Under the pieces are notes generated by a model, which worked only from the letters and a program-made list of their open reading frames with translations, did no database searches and was not told where the DNA came from. 64,000 nucleotides of DNA from Polynucleobacter sp. JS-JIR-II-b4. Lineage in GTDB: Bacteria; Pseudomonadota; Gammaproteobacteria; Burkholderiales; Burkholderiaceae. Positions 35,522 through 50,500 of this stretch are shown here, one piece after another. A program made the translations under genes and the position numbers. The first letter of the stretch is position 1, and the number at the start of each line of letters is the position of its first letter. The DNA is taken from assembly GCF_018687815.1 (NCBI RefSeq), contig NZ_CP061306.1, positions 310,001 through 374,000 of the forward strand, written 5' to 3'.

Positions 35522-38500
35522 ATGACCACTATTACTCCTGTAGCTACCGATTACCTTGTTTCTTCTGACTTGAGAAACATCACTTTGAAAGCCAATGCTG
35601 AACTGTTTTATGTCCGCCAAAGTGTTGTTAATGGGGTTGACTTTGGCTATGGCTCAGAGGAGTTTTTCCAGGTTCCAACGATGACGGCAGGGATGTATGC
35701 GAATTACTTTACGCTCGCATCCACTACAGATCTAACGCTATACCTATCTACAAACTCTTCGATTAAGTCCAATCTTCGGGCTGGTTACTCTGATGCAATT
35801 TTATTAGATGTTACTAATGGTTCTTTCCATGGCGAGTACTTAATTGTCAATACGAATTTAATTGCTGGTTTCCAAAGTGGCAGTGGTGGGGATTTGGTCA
35901 TCTCCCTAACTGGCGCAACAAACCAAACGGACTTCAGCGTTTTGAATTTCACAACCGTGGCGTTCGGTACCGTACTCACATTGGATGATGCAATTGCATA
36001 TAACGATGCTGGCGTACTTCCACCTGCTAATGCATACAGCATTACTGACTCTGCTGCTGCTATTGTGGCGGCCATAGATGAGGACTCTACCAGCGCAACT
36101 ATTCTTCAGACAGCACGCGTTGTCTCAGCTGCTGGTCTGGCTTCCGCTTCGCAAGCCAATACCCTGCATAGCTTTAATTACTCAAACATTGTTTATAGTT
36201 TGGCTGACACTGCAGCTCATATTGTTTCCGCTAATGCTGGCGTAATCAATGCTGCATCAAGTGTTGCCGTAACTGATATCGCTACTACTTCACAGGTCGG
36301 CACAATCAGCGTGCAAGTTGCACAACCTGGCTCAACAACCTATGCTGGTATTACTGGAGCTGCAACTGATATCGTTGCTTTGATCTCTGGTGGATCTCCT
36401 GCAGTAGTTGCTGCGAATGTTGGTAGTATTTCTGCTACTGGCACAACTAGCGTTGCTAATTTCCACACCATTCAAGATCTGCATAGCAGCTCGAATTCTT
36501 TCGCTACGGTTGCTGGTGCTTATGTTGACATTACTGCTATCAGTAGCTTTAGTTCCATTGTTAATGTAACTATCAGTGATGACATATCTACCACCCAGGC
36601 GGTGTCTGTAATAAACAACCTAGGTAACAGCGGTACTACAACCGTTACTGGTGTTGTAGCTAGCACCTATGCTGACTTCTCTGACGCATTTGTTTCTGTT
36701 GTTTCTCATGTAGGCAACATCTTCGTTAGTGATTACCTAACGTCAGTACATGACGCTTCCATTGTTTTTGGCTATAGCAATACTGGTACAACTCGCTTTT
36801 TCGGAGTGCATGGCACTGCCGCAGAATTGGTTGGCGGCGGTTCGCTTATTGCTGACAGTGCTGTGTACATTAGCGTATCGGATTACGCAACGATTGCTCA
36901 GGTAGAGATATTGAATTCCTACAGCGCAGTACTGGCTGAAGTGACTTTGAAAGATACCGCTGACAATTTAGCGGGTGCTAGCGCTTCAGCCTTTGCGAAT
37001 TCTGCAAGCGCTGTTGTTTCTACAGATGCCACAGTTGCTCAGTTGCAAATAATTAATAATCATGGCGCTGCAGTTGTTGCTGGCTATAGCCTTGCAGATA
37101 CCGCTGCTCACATTGCTGACGCAGGAACTATTTCTGTATCTACTGATAGGGTAGTAGCTGACCAAGCTGTCGCATTGGGCGCGGCTACTGTTGACGTGAC
37201 TACTGTTGCTACTACTGCTCAAGTACATGATATTGTTGCGGCAGGTGCGACCGCATCTATCACCACCTATACTGGTATTACTGGTGTTGCTACTGATATT
37301 TTGTCTTTAATTTCTGGTGGATCACCTGCGGTTTTAGCAAGTAACGTTGGCAGTATCGATGCTTCAGGCACCACAAGTGTTACTGATCTCCAAGCCATCC
37401 AGACTTTACATAGCAGCTCGAATTCCTTTGCCACAGTTGCTGGAACTTACATTGATATTACGGAAATTATCAGTTTCAGCGGAATTGTAAATGTAGCAGT
37501 CTCTGATAATGATTTATCAGTTAGCGATGCTGTCAATGCTATTAACAACCTAGGTAACAGCGGTACTACAACTGTTGCTGGTGTTGTAGCTAGCACCTAT
37601 GCTGACTTCTCAGACGCATTTGTTTCTGCTGCCTCTCATGTAGGTAACATCTTCGTTAGTGATTACATGTTGTCAGTACATGACGCTGCAATCATCGAAG
37701 GCTATAGCAATACTGGTACAACTCGCTTTTTCGGAGTGCATGGCACTGCCGCAGAATTGGTTGGCGGTGGCGCTCTGATATCTGACCACTCTATTTACAT
37801 TAGCGTATCTGATTACGCAACGATTGCTCAGGCAGAGATATTGAGTTCCTACAGCGCAGTACTGGCTGAAGTGACTTTGAAAGATACCGCTGACAATTTA
37901 GCGGGTGCTAGCGCTTCAGCCTTTGCGAATTCTGCAAGCGCTGTTGTTTCTACAGATGCCACAGTTGCTCAGTTGCAAATAATTAATAATCATGGCGCTG
38001 CAGTTGTTGCTGGCTATAGCCTTGCAGATACCGCTGCTCACATTGCTGACGCAGGAACTATTTCTGTATCTACTGATAGGGTAGTAGCTGACCAAGCTGT
38101 CGCATTGGGCGCGGCTACTGTTGACGTGACTACTGTTGCTACTACTGCTCAAGTACATGATATTGTTGCGGCAGGTGCGACCGCATCTATCACCACCTAT
38201 ACTGGTATTACTGGTGTTGCTACTGATATTTTGTCTTTAATTTCTGGTGGATCACCTGCGGTTTTAGCAAGTAACGTTGGCAGTATCGATGCTTCAGGCA
38301 CCACAAGTGTTACTGATCTCCAAGCCATCCATTCCTTCGGAACCATCTCGGATAGCGCAAGCAGCCTAGCGGGCCTCGACTTCTCTGGCTATACCGCTAA
38401 CTCCGTAGTAGCTACTGATGCGGCTACTATTGCCCAAGCTCAAACTTTAGATGGCTTTAAAACAGCTGGTGAAGTGACAACTGTAAGTTACAGTATTAGT

Positions 38501-41500
38501 GATAGCGCTTCAGCGCTGAGTGTTAGTATCATTTCACCTTACGATGGCAGTACCCACTACTCGCAAACGCATACGCAAGAGAGTATCGCTGGGGGCAGTT
38601 GGGTTGATTGGCGTGGAAATCTCGCTTGGTCAGCAGATTTTGGAGACCCAACATATAACATTAATACACTCCCACTTGACCTAAATGCCCCGGTAAACAA
38701 CACTATTTTATATTTTGGCGGCGGTGGTTCGACTGGCGTCTATGGTGAAACCTTTACAGCACCAACATCGGTTCTCAATGGTTTTACATTCTTCATTAAT
38801 TCACAAGATACTCAGGTTGTTAAGGCAGAAGTATTTGCATGGTCGGGACCATTGTCCGGATCCGATGCTGGCTACGCTACTGGTGAGCCCTTGGCTCTCA
38901 TTGACGGAATTACACTCCTTGGCGACAGTCAGTACCACTTAGTGCAGGTCTCTACAGGCCTTGGCGGCATTGCCTTAACTCCGGGTGACCATTACGTAGT
39001 TATGCTTTTTAATAATAATTACTCAGACTACACTGTCGCGACTTGGGCTCAAGCGCCAGCTACAACATTGATTGACCAAGCTAGCCTCAATGCTGCTTAC
39101 AACATCAATATCACTGATAACATTTATTTTGATTTGGCTGCTGCCAATCTAGTATTAACTGCCACTAATAGCGGCCAGACTGTTATTGATAGTGTAGAAG
39201 ACACTGCCTACCATTTGGCGCAACTAACATTTGATTCAAACGATCACATTAATACCTTAACTGTGAATGATAATTGCGGCGGTCATTGGGCATCCCTGAG
39301 TGATGCAGCAACAATTGCAAGTTTTGAAGTTGCTGGTAAGGTTGGTAGCGCTCTCTATGATTTAGAGGACACTGGTTCAGCTTTTTATTCTGCTTCGATG
39401 CAGACGCTGAATCATGCGAGCAATATTCAGGTGGATGGCATTACAACTGCCTACGAAGCACAGTGGGTTGGAAGTATCACAGGAAATCTGCATATTGATA
39501 ATATTTCCGACTTTTACACAAGCATTCAAGGGCTTTTGGCATCTGGCGGAGGACAGTACGCAGTCACAAACGCAGATTATGTTGCTGCTTATGGAGATAG
39601 CAATGCTAACTTTATGGATTTGGGCGCCTTCACAGGAAGTAACACTGTTAATCTACATGTATATACAGGGGCTGGCAACGATACTGTCTATACCGGAGCT
39701 GGTAACGACTTCGTACAGCAGTCAGATGGTGATTTCTATACAGTAGGAAATGATGTCATCCTCACTGGAGCAGGAAACGATACGATAACGGCAACCTTCG
39801 GTAACGATACGCTCACTGCCGGCACAGGCGCAGACACAATTTATGTCTCAGCTTCACGTAGCTATCAAAATACAATTTACCAAGGCCAGACAGACAGCCA
39901 TATCGCATCAAGCTTTGACTTTTCCGAATCTGTTATCGGAGTGGGTGGTTCGATCGCCTTTAATGATGGCGTTGACGTTATTTATAATTTCAAAGCAGGC
40001 TTCGCTAATGACCAAGAAACTATCTTTACTGGCGATACTCTAAAAGTAGACTTCCACTATGCTCGCACCATTATTGGCGAGAGCACCTTCGATCTGACCC
40101 ATTCTGGATATTTAGGTGTTAATTGGGATGGCTATGTATGGGTTGCCGTAGGTGAAGGAGAGTATTCGGATAGCACGATTATTTTGCAAGCGGGTGGTGG
40201 TGAGGGCAATACTTATCTAGGCTCCAATCTATCGATGGTCTTGTTGGAGGGTGTTAATCAGCTCGATCTGGTTAACGAGAACTTTGGTGGACGCAGCTTG
40301 ACTGCTGCTTGGAACCGTACCGCTCAAACCTATACCGTCTATGGCGATGCCTTTACTGGCTTCTCAATGGACCAATATGGTGTGATGAATGTGCAAACCC
40401 GTTATCTCGGTGGCATCTTCAATGAATCTAGCGTGAAGTCGATTGACTTTAGCGGTGTTACTTTGCAAGAAACTTATGGTGGCTCGATTTATATTGATGT
40501 AGTTGGTAGCGTTTCATCACAACTTCAGGCCGTCACGGGCTCTGCGTATAATGACATTATCGTAGAAAGCTCTACTGATATTGGCGCGGACTATTCCTAT
40601 ATTGATGGTGGTGCAGGTGGCTACGACATCGTTGAGTTCCAAAGTTTTGATTCTGCTACCTTTGTTCTGCTCGGCAATGCTACATCAGGCTCACAAATCC
40701 AGATTGCCAATATCGACAGAATCACCCTCACTAACGGTACAACAGGAACGTTAACACTGGGCGATAGCGATCAACTGGATAACATTCAAGTTCGAAACTT
40801 AGCTTCTTATCAAGGCGCTTCTGTAGACCTAGGATCAGGTTACAACAATGGTTTTGTTGATTATGCATATTCTGAAACTATGGGCGGTGCTGCTGGTAAT
40901 GAAATTTTCATGCGCGGAGAAAGTCAGTATGTTGATATCGCCCACGGTGACAATATCGTTAACTTACAATCGAATGTAAATTACTACGATTCAAGTATTA
41001 ATTTTGGCGATGGCAACAATACGCTGAATGTCGAAACAGGCGACAGAATTGTTGAGACTTCAATCACCGTTAACAATGGTGGAACATGGGTTCTGAATCT
41101 GGCTGAAGGCGCCACTTTTTACACTGCAACCGACAAGTTGATTGGTGACTATGCGACAAGTGATATTACTGGCGGAGGTTCTGGCTCTGTAGCAAACGTC
41201 TATACAGGTTACGGCGCTCTAACAAATTACACCTTAGATGCCAATGTCCACTCTTGGGGAATTGGTTCATATATTAATGGCGATAACTGGGGTGGCAACA
41301 ACAATGATGTAACCCTAGGGACATTGTTCCAAACCGTTGTTGCGGGCGATGGCAATGACACACTGCACGCGCTTGATTTCAATATCAATGGCGATATTGA
41401 TTTGGGCGGCGGTCAAAACACGTTAATTTTGACTGGCAGCAACCAAGATATTTCATCTGCAGGCATCTCTGTAAGCGATAGCGGTACTACTGCTTTAGAA

Positions 41501-44500
41501 ATTAATGCACAAAACTACCTCGTAACAGCAGTTGGCACTTGGTATATTGACTCCGGCGCTAATACAGCTGAAACAGACGCATACGAAGGCTACGTTTCTG
41601 TGATGGGTCAGAGCTTTTCGACTGTAAGCGATGCGACTTATCACGTTTCTTATCATGTAGATAACACTTACAGCAATCAAACTGGTGCAGCCCTAGCTAT
41701 TGAAATTAATGGTGATGTAAAGCAGCTGAGCTACAACGTTGAAACCGGTGACTATAACTTTGACTTTATTGGCACTGGTTATGACAATATTGCTGTAGTT
41801 GGATTCGATATCCCTTCTGGTTTTTCTGTATCTAACTTCGTGATATCGGGTGAGGACAGTGGTTTTACTAATGGCAACTTTGCCGATGGCGATTTGCACT
41901 GGACTGACTATTCTCCAGAGGCTGTTCAATATCAATCTATCTTTACTGACTACTTTGCTAGTTTCACGCAAATGACTGTTGGTCAGTATGAAATCTTTGA
42001 AGATGCTGGACTGATCAATGCCCATGATCGTTTTTCTACGACCACCATCAGCTTCACAAACACATCAACCAATAGCGATGTGCTAGATGCCAATATTGGT
42101 AATTGGATCTTAGGTGGCGGAGAAGATGACTACAACACCTTTACTGTAGGTCAAGTGGAGCAAAGTGTTACTGGTAGCCAAGCAAACGATAGACTTATTC
42201 TCGATGATGCTGGTAGCTACTCCGGCACATTTGCCTTGCAGGCTGGTATCAACACCATGGTTTTGCATGATGGTGTGAGCATTATTGATGCAAGCATTTC
42301 TGCAGACAGCGGTAGCGGCAGCTGGACACTAGAAGTGGCCCAATTTTCTACTGCACAAGCGGCCTCTTATCAGCTGCAAGCTGCTGGGCATGCTTACTCT
42401 GTGGTAGGGGATGGCGCTGTTGGCGAGCAAAACCTAGATGTCAATACCGGCTACTACTATGGTGGCGCCTTAGGAGCATCAGGCGGCTATGATTCTTACG
42501 TCTTAGCAAGCTCCGTTGGAGATTGGGGTGTAGGTATTTCTTACTTTACTGGTGCGGATTTAGGTAACGGCGATAACCGAGTTACCTTAAGCACTGATAC
42601 TGCTCCTAACAATGCTCAAAACGTTCGTTTTGGCTCTGGTGATGACACTCTGGATGTTTTGTCCTATGCCACATCAGGTTCATTCGATCTGGGTTATGGT
42701 TACAACATTATTCATGCCGATAATGGCGCAGATATTTCTGCCTCCACTGTTACTGCAGCAGGTAGCTGGATTCTGGAGTTTGGTCATGATGCTGGGGTAA
42801 CAATCTCTACCGCTGAGGCTTACTCAATGCTAGAGATGGACACAATTTCTGGGTCAGTAATGACGACCGATGGTGTTAACACCCTAACCGTGAACACCAC
42901 TGAAAACGCCTTACAGTATTACTATTTGGCTGCCAATGTGCCGAATTGGAATATTGGTGTCGATAGCGTAGGTAATGATCTAGGTGCGGGTGACAACGTA
43001 GTGGGACTGCGCTCTGATCCTATTGTTAGCTTAGACAATTACCAAAACGTCAACTTTGGTGGTGGTGACGATGAGCTTTATATCGGCCACTACATCACTC
43101 ATGGCGACTTTAACCTTGGTGCCGGTACAAACACAATCTTCGCAGATAACGGTGCGAATATTGTTGACTCCTTTGTATATAGCTCTAATCGGGTTGAAGG
43201 TTCTGTGACGGCCGGTACTTGGACAATCTTGATTCAGGGAGAAGATTCTGTTGTAACAGTTGCTACTGATCATTTGATTTACATTTTGGATGCAAGCGAT
43301 CATGCTTCTGGTATTGAAACGGAATATAGCTATCTCACCAGTAATGCTACAGTTGTAGTTGATACTAATGAGTATGGTGCGCTGACCAATTACAACTTAG
43401 ACACAAGCGTGGCTAATTGGTATATCGGCATCGATACATCGTTTGCTTTATTAGGTCTTGGCGACAATAGCGTAGGCCTTGACCTAACAGAAGGTTCTAA
43501 TAGTCAAAACGTATATTTTGGTTCTGGAACAGATACTATTACCCTCAATGCTGATGGTCAATATTCTGGCACGATTGATATGGGTCTTATTGATGCAGGT
43601 AGTGTTAATACCATCACTGCGAACGCTTCAGGCACCTATGACTTGAGGCTTGCTCAACTCTCCAATATCAATTTATTGAACACCGCATCTACAGGTGCCT
43701 TTGCATATGAATTAAGTGCAAATGACGTTTACAACATTGATCAAATTACCTTTAATGCTGATGAAGCAGCTACTCTGTATTTGACTAGCGGATTGTATGA
43801 CTTTTCATCAACCGGAACTGGCTTAACCTTTGGTGCTTCCGGTTCAACATTGGATTTGGATACCTACGGCAATACTGATAACACTGATGTGACCCTAACA
43901 GGTGCAGAAGTTATTAATCTCAGCACTATTGTTGGCCAATCTGATGCTCTTGATTACGACACTACCCTGACCTTTGTTGATTCAGCTGATTTATCAGGCA
44001 AGACTGTTAGCGATGTTCAGACGGTAATTGAGAGTGGTTCGGCTGATACGCTTACCCTCGGTATTGATGGTTTCACAAGCAGTAATTACAACCATATCCA
44101 CAACACAGGTTCTGCAGACAATCAATTGACCTTGTCAGGAACAATTGATGCTGACTTGACTAATACGTGGATTGAAGCATTTACCCAGATCAATACAGCG
44201 ATGGGCGATCATTTAATTACTGTTGATAGCTCTACGATTACTGGTACAGATGGTGAAGTCTTAGGGGATTCTGTAACTTGGTCCGGTGATGCTGCTACTA
44301 ACTTCCTGTTTACCCAGACTTATGATGCTTCAGCTTGGTCTCTGACTGAAGGTGACTTTGCAAACATTAATCTGAGTAGTGATGTCGATCTGATTGTGAG
44401 AGATACTTTCTTATCTAGCACTGTCATGTTCCAAGTTGGCTCTAACAATATCGTTACCATCAATTATGTGGGAGATAACGAGGGCCATCGTCAATACGTA

Positions 44501-47500
44501 GCAGCCGAAGGCACAACCAATGATGGCCAGGTCATCATTACTTCTGCAGACGAAGGTGCTCATGTTGATGTGAGTGCTGCTAGTGCATCCGACTCACTTT
44601 CAGGTGAGTGGACCATGGTTGGCGGAACAGGCAATGATTATTTCAAAGGTTCAAGCAATGGCCACACTACCTTTGAATTTGCATCTGGAGTGCTGAACAA
44701 TAACGACTACGTTATTGGTGGCGGTAGCAGCAATCAAAATCGTATTCTGCTCACTACGCATGCAGACTACTATGGCGCTTCCACCGACATTGCTGATAGC
44801 GACTTTATTAACGTCGATAATGTCAACTACCTCTTTACAGTTGATGGTTGGGGTAGCCAGGGCGCTGGTGGCTGGTCATCTGATTCTATTCAACTTGCAA
44901 CTTTTGCTCAAGAAGCTGGAATTAGAGTGCTCGATGCAAGCAATACGAACACAGGTGTGATTTTCTTGGCAGGTGGGTATATTAGTGCAGACTTGACGGT
45001 CGAACTATCTCAAAATACAACCACTTTCAATGCTGAGGGGGGTGGAGCTAGCCCTTATGGCTCTGCTTTCAACTCTAACTTAATTGTCAACTTTGATGGT
45101 CATGGCGACCCAAGTAATGGCACCAACATTTATACTGGTAATGGCGATGACACTGTAAACGCCGACTTGGGTGGAGAGAATATCCACACTGGTATTGGCG
45201 ACGATGTCATTAACATGAGCTACGGTGCTAATTTATATGATACAAGTATTGATGGTGGATCCGACTACAACACATTAGTAGTCCATACTTACAACCCCAA
45301 TTCAAGCAATATTAACGGCAGTGATTTGTACGATAGCTCCTTTAGCTACATGTCCAATCTGCAAGAATTGGTGCTCAATAACAATGGCGACTACCAAAAC
45401 TATCAGTGGGTGCAGCTCGGTAGCCAGGCTAGTTCAGCCTTTGCCGAAAATGGCATGATTCTGACGGCTCAAGGCGTTGGCCAATTAGAAGTCCAAGGCG
45501 CAAGTCTGTCAGTGAACTTGACTGCTGGTGGTACTTATAACAACTCCTTTACCTACAATGACATTTACGACGAAACCATTGTTTCCGGTTCGGGTAGAGA
45601 TACGATTTATGGAGCTGGTGCGTACAGCAGCATTACCGCTAACACCAATGCAGATACAGTCATTCTGGATCCATTGACATTTGATTACTCCAGCTACTAT
45701 TCCAATGATGTTAACCAAGGTGAGCAGGACAGCTTGGTTGCAACCAGCATTGTTATTGCGGGTGAGGACAATGTGATTGCTGTTGGCGATACCCTTACCT
45801 TTGGTGAAGGTGTTGATATTGTCAATAACTTCCGTGCTGGTATTACTGACGTGGACTCCGGTAATGGTTATGCTGCCAACATTGATATCTTGTATACCAA
45901 CCAATTCACAACGGTGCAGTATGTATTAGGTATGAATGCAAGCTCTCTGTCCCACGGTGGTATCTTGGCTGGTAACTTTGCTGGTGGTATCTTTACTGTA
46001 GCGGCTTATGATGATGCAGCGGCACTCGACACCTTGGTAATTCAATCTAGCGGTGGTGACAATTACAACCTTTCTACGAATAATTCGATGGTGGTCTTGA
46101 CCGGTGTTAAAGCATCTGAATTGACTAGCTGGAACTTCGGTGGTCAAGGTATCGTTGCGAATTACACAAGCACTATCTACACCATTTGGGGTAGCTCAAC
46201 TGATGTAGTTGTGGTTGACACTGCTCTTGATGGACACAATGTGGAGTCATATGACGTCTTCTACATCAATTCCTATGTAGCTGCTGATGTCACTGTGATC
46301 TCAGCCACCAATTTATTCTATGATTTTGCAAATGAACGCTATGACGGCGGTAGCCCGGGCGTCACATTGCATATTGATGGCACAGTCACCACTAATCTTA
46401 CGGAAGTAGACGGTACTCGCTATGGCGATAACACCTTTATTTTCGCTAATGAGACAATGGGATCCAGCTCAGGCTTCCAGTTGTATGGCGGCTATGAAGG
46501 TGCCGGATTTAACAAGCTTCAATTCACCACCTTTGCACAAGGCACCTTATCAGATTCAAACGCAGGACTTGGTAACCATATCTACGACATCCATGAGATT
46601 GATCTGATGAGTGGTACCACAGGGGATGGTTTGGTCTTAAACCAAACTACCAATGATTGGTATGGTTTGAATGGTATTGATGTCTATAACAAGAGCAATT
46701 TTGCTAATGTAACGGTTGATCTAGGCAATGCAACAAATGCCACGATGAATTCAAGCACCTCTGGTACAGTCAGAATTAATCTTGGAAACTATACTCAGTC
46801 AGCTTATTTATCTGGCGACTCTGGCAGTGATTATGTGTCGTTGACTGACACAACTGATTCTTACTATGGTGATATTCAGTTTGGTTCCAATGTTTCTGCA
46901 TCAAATAACACCTTGTTCCTAAATGACGGGGTAAATATTGATCAAGCGCATATCACTGCAGCTTCAGAAGCTTGGACTTTGGAGGTTGCAGCGGACGCTT
47001 CAGTGCGTGTGAATGCATGGCAATTGGTAGGTCCTAATGAAGCTACTGTCGTAGTGGGTGGCAACATGAATACCACTATCTCGGTCAACACTGACGCAAA
47101 TGCTGATTTTTCACATTGGCTCGTTGACTACAGCCTGGCCTATTCCGTTGGTAATTGGTATATCGGCATAACACCAGACAATGAATCCATTGGTTTGGGC
47201 AATAACTCAGTTACCCTTCGTTCTGAGAATGATTCAGTAGGCGGTAGCACTGGTCCAAACTCCCAGAGCGTATACATGGGTGGCGGTAATTCCTACATCA
47301 ACAGTATTTATGTTCAAGCCTTTACGACCGATGGCGATTTCAGCTTCGGCAATTCCAATGGCACGATTATTGCGGATGATGGGGCTGACATTTCTCTCTC
47401 AGGCGTCAGCGCTAGTTACCGGTGGACTTTAGAATTCAATCAAACCGATGCCGCTGTTACCGTATCTTCGGATGAAGCGAATTCAGTCTATCAATACACT

Positions 47501-50500
47501 ACTGATGGCGATAACACAGTTACCGTAAACACTGTTGACGGTCCACTAACCAATGCCTTTGGCTTAGCTTCTAACGTTCTTAACTGGAACATTGGTGCGA
47601 CAGCAGCTGGAGATGATTTTGCTCCAGCAATTGACAACGCAAACTCAGTAGCCCTGGGCGCAGCAAATCAAAATGTTAAATTTGGTAGCGGCGACGATAC
47701 CTTAAGTGTTGGCGGCTATTCCACTACTGGCGACTTCAATTTGCGTGCCGGTAATAATACGATCACGGCCTATGACGGCGCAAACATTGCAGGTTCTGCT
47801 GTGTTGGCTACTGGTGGTGATTGGACATTGGCAATTACAGGTGAAGATGCGGCTGTAACAGTCAATAGCTCCCAATTGCAATTGGATACTTCTGGTGGAG
47901 GAAATGTTAGTGATGTGCTGACTGACATTACAGCAACATTTGGTGATTCAGTTGTAGTTGACACCTCTGTTACTGGATTGAATGGTTATGCTCTAGATTA
48001 CAGCGTTGAAAATTGGTTCATTGGTATCACAACAGCGCTTGATCCGTTGGGAATTAATGCCAGCTCCGTGAGTCTCCAATCAGAGTCAGGTAGCAGCAAT
48101 TCACAAAATGTGACCTTTGCCGATCAAGGTGACACGCTAAATGTGGGTGCTTACACCACCTCGGGAACCTTTAGCATGCATGGCGGAGATAACATCATCC
48201 AAGCGGCTAACGGAGCTGATATTTCTGGTTCGTCTGTTACAACAACCGGTGCAGGAACTTGGGAACTTGAATTTACAGAAACTGATGCTGGTGTAACAAT
48301 TTCTACAGCCGAAGCGAATTCAGTCCATCAATACACTAATGATGGCGACAACACAGTTACCGTAAACACTGCTGGCGGCCCATTAATCGATGCCTTTGTG
48401 TTAGCTTCTAATGTCCGTTACTGGAATATTGGGGCGACAGCAGGTGGAGTTGATTTTGCTCCAGCAATTGATAATGCAAACTCAGTAGCCCTGGGTGCAG
48501 ATAATCAATTTGTAGACTTTGGTAGTGGCGATGACACTTTGGGTGTTGGCAACTACGCCACAAGTGGTAACTTCAATTTACGTGCTGGTGACAATACGAT
48601 TACCGCAATTAATGGCGCTAACATTGCAGGTTCTACTGTGTTGGCTACTGAAGGCACTTGGACTTTGGCGATTGCCGAAGAATACGCAACCGTAACGGTG
48701 AATGTTTCCCAATTGCAATTTGTTGATGAAGCAGGAGCAAGTGATGTTGTAGATAACATTACTACGATGACTGGCGATATTGTCATCGTGAACACTGATG
48801 TCCATGGCCGCAGCTTAGTCGATTACGACTTGCTAAGCAATGTACTGAAATGGGGTATCGGCATTGAATACTGGGGCTCAGCATTAGGTTACGGTAATAA
48901 CTCCGTCAATCTAACCAACTCCGATTTAAGCGTTGATAACTATCAAAGCGTTCATATGGATGGTGTTGGCGCCGTGAATAGCGTGAATGTAGGTGCTTTT
49001 ACTACTTACGGTGAACTTTGCTTCGGCGCTAGTACGGCAACTGTTTTTGCTAGCGATACGGCAGATATTTCTCATTCATATATGTCTCAGTATGGCGATG
49101 GCACCTGGACGTTGGAATTTACCTCGGTAGATGCTGGTGTAACCATCTCTACCACTCAGGCAGAGTCTGTTTATGCCTATACCAACGATGGTACTTCTAA
49201 CACCATTACCGTAAACACAAGCGTGGGCGGTGCATTGAATGATGGATCAGGCGGTGCTTTTGGCTTGGCGTCAAATGTGAAGAACTGGAATATTGGTGCT
49301 ACTGCTGATGGAACTGATCTGGGTGCACAAAATAACTTTGTTCAGATTACTAGCGATGTGCTGTTGGCCAATGCCCAAAACGTTTCTTCTGGTAGCGGCA
49401 ACGATACCTTAAGCGTTCTAAATTACACCACTTCTGGAAACTTCAATTTGCGCGGTGGCGACAATATAGTTTCTGCAATCGATGGTGCGAATATTGCTGG
49501 TTCAACAGTATTGGCTACTGGAGGCGGTTGGACTTTGGCTTTTGCAGCTACATCTGCAACTGTTACTGTGAATAGCTCACAATTACAGTCATCTGAGCTG
49601 GACGGCGCTAGTCAGGTACTGGCTGATATCACAACGATGTCTGGCGATATTCTCCAAGTAGATACAAGTATCTTCGGTGCTTTGACTGACTACAATTTGA
49701 ACGCTAATGTTGCAAGCTGGTTCATTGGTACTGACTCTAGCTTAGCTAGCCTAGGTAACGGAGACAATACGGTCAACATCAATTCAATGGTTGCTGATTT
49801 AAACACCCAGTCTGTTACTTTTGGAGAGGGTTCTGATACTCTGAATTTGAATGCGGATGGTGCCTATACTGGCAATATCAATATGCGCGACGGCCTCAAT
49901 ACCTTGCATACAGATTACAACGCAGACGTTTCTGGAGCTACATTAGCTAAGATTCAAAATGTGACCATTGGTGATAGCACCTTAATTGTTAAGCAAAATC
50001 AATTTACTACGACTAACTTCTTGTCAGTTATTGGTAATGGTTCTACTTTGACAGTGATGAGCGATCTCGTATCATCCGTATTCGATCTAACCAACACGGC
50101 AATGAGTGGTTTAAGTCAACTGAATGTTTCAGATTTAGGCGCTCAAACTGTCTTGTTTGATGGGCTAAGTATTGATACTTCTGATGAAATTACTTTGGTT
50201 GGTGGCCAAAGCGCTGATAAGACAAATTTAGAGTTCTCTGAAACTTATGATGCGTCTAATTGGTCTTTGGTGAATCAAGAATTTGCTAATGTCACCCTGG
50301 ATACTAGTGTTCATCTGACCGCTGATCAAAGCTTCTTATCAGACTCGAATACTTCAGTAACATTCTTGATTGGAAGTAACGTTGATGCAACTGCTCACTT
50401 AACCTTAAATAGTATTTCTAACTATGTAGCAACTAGTGGAACATCTAACTTTGGTACGGCCGATCTGAATACTGCTGGTACGAATTCTATTATTGATCTT

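Noticed and set aside
36986..38158. Two identical antisense frames inside the giant gene
   Set aside because: They are shadows of the 930-bp repeat on the opposite strand, with no ribosome site and no protein family.
36240..38331. Tandem repeats as a possible CRISPR-like array
   Set aside because: The unit is 930 bp, fully coding and in frame with the giant protein.
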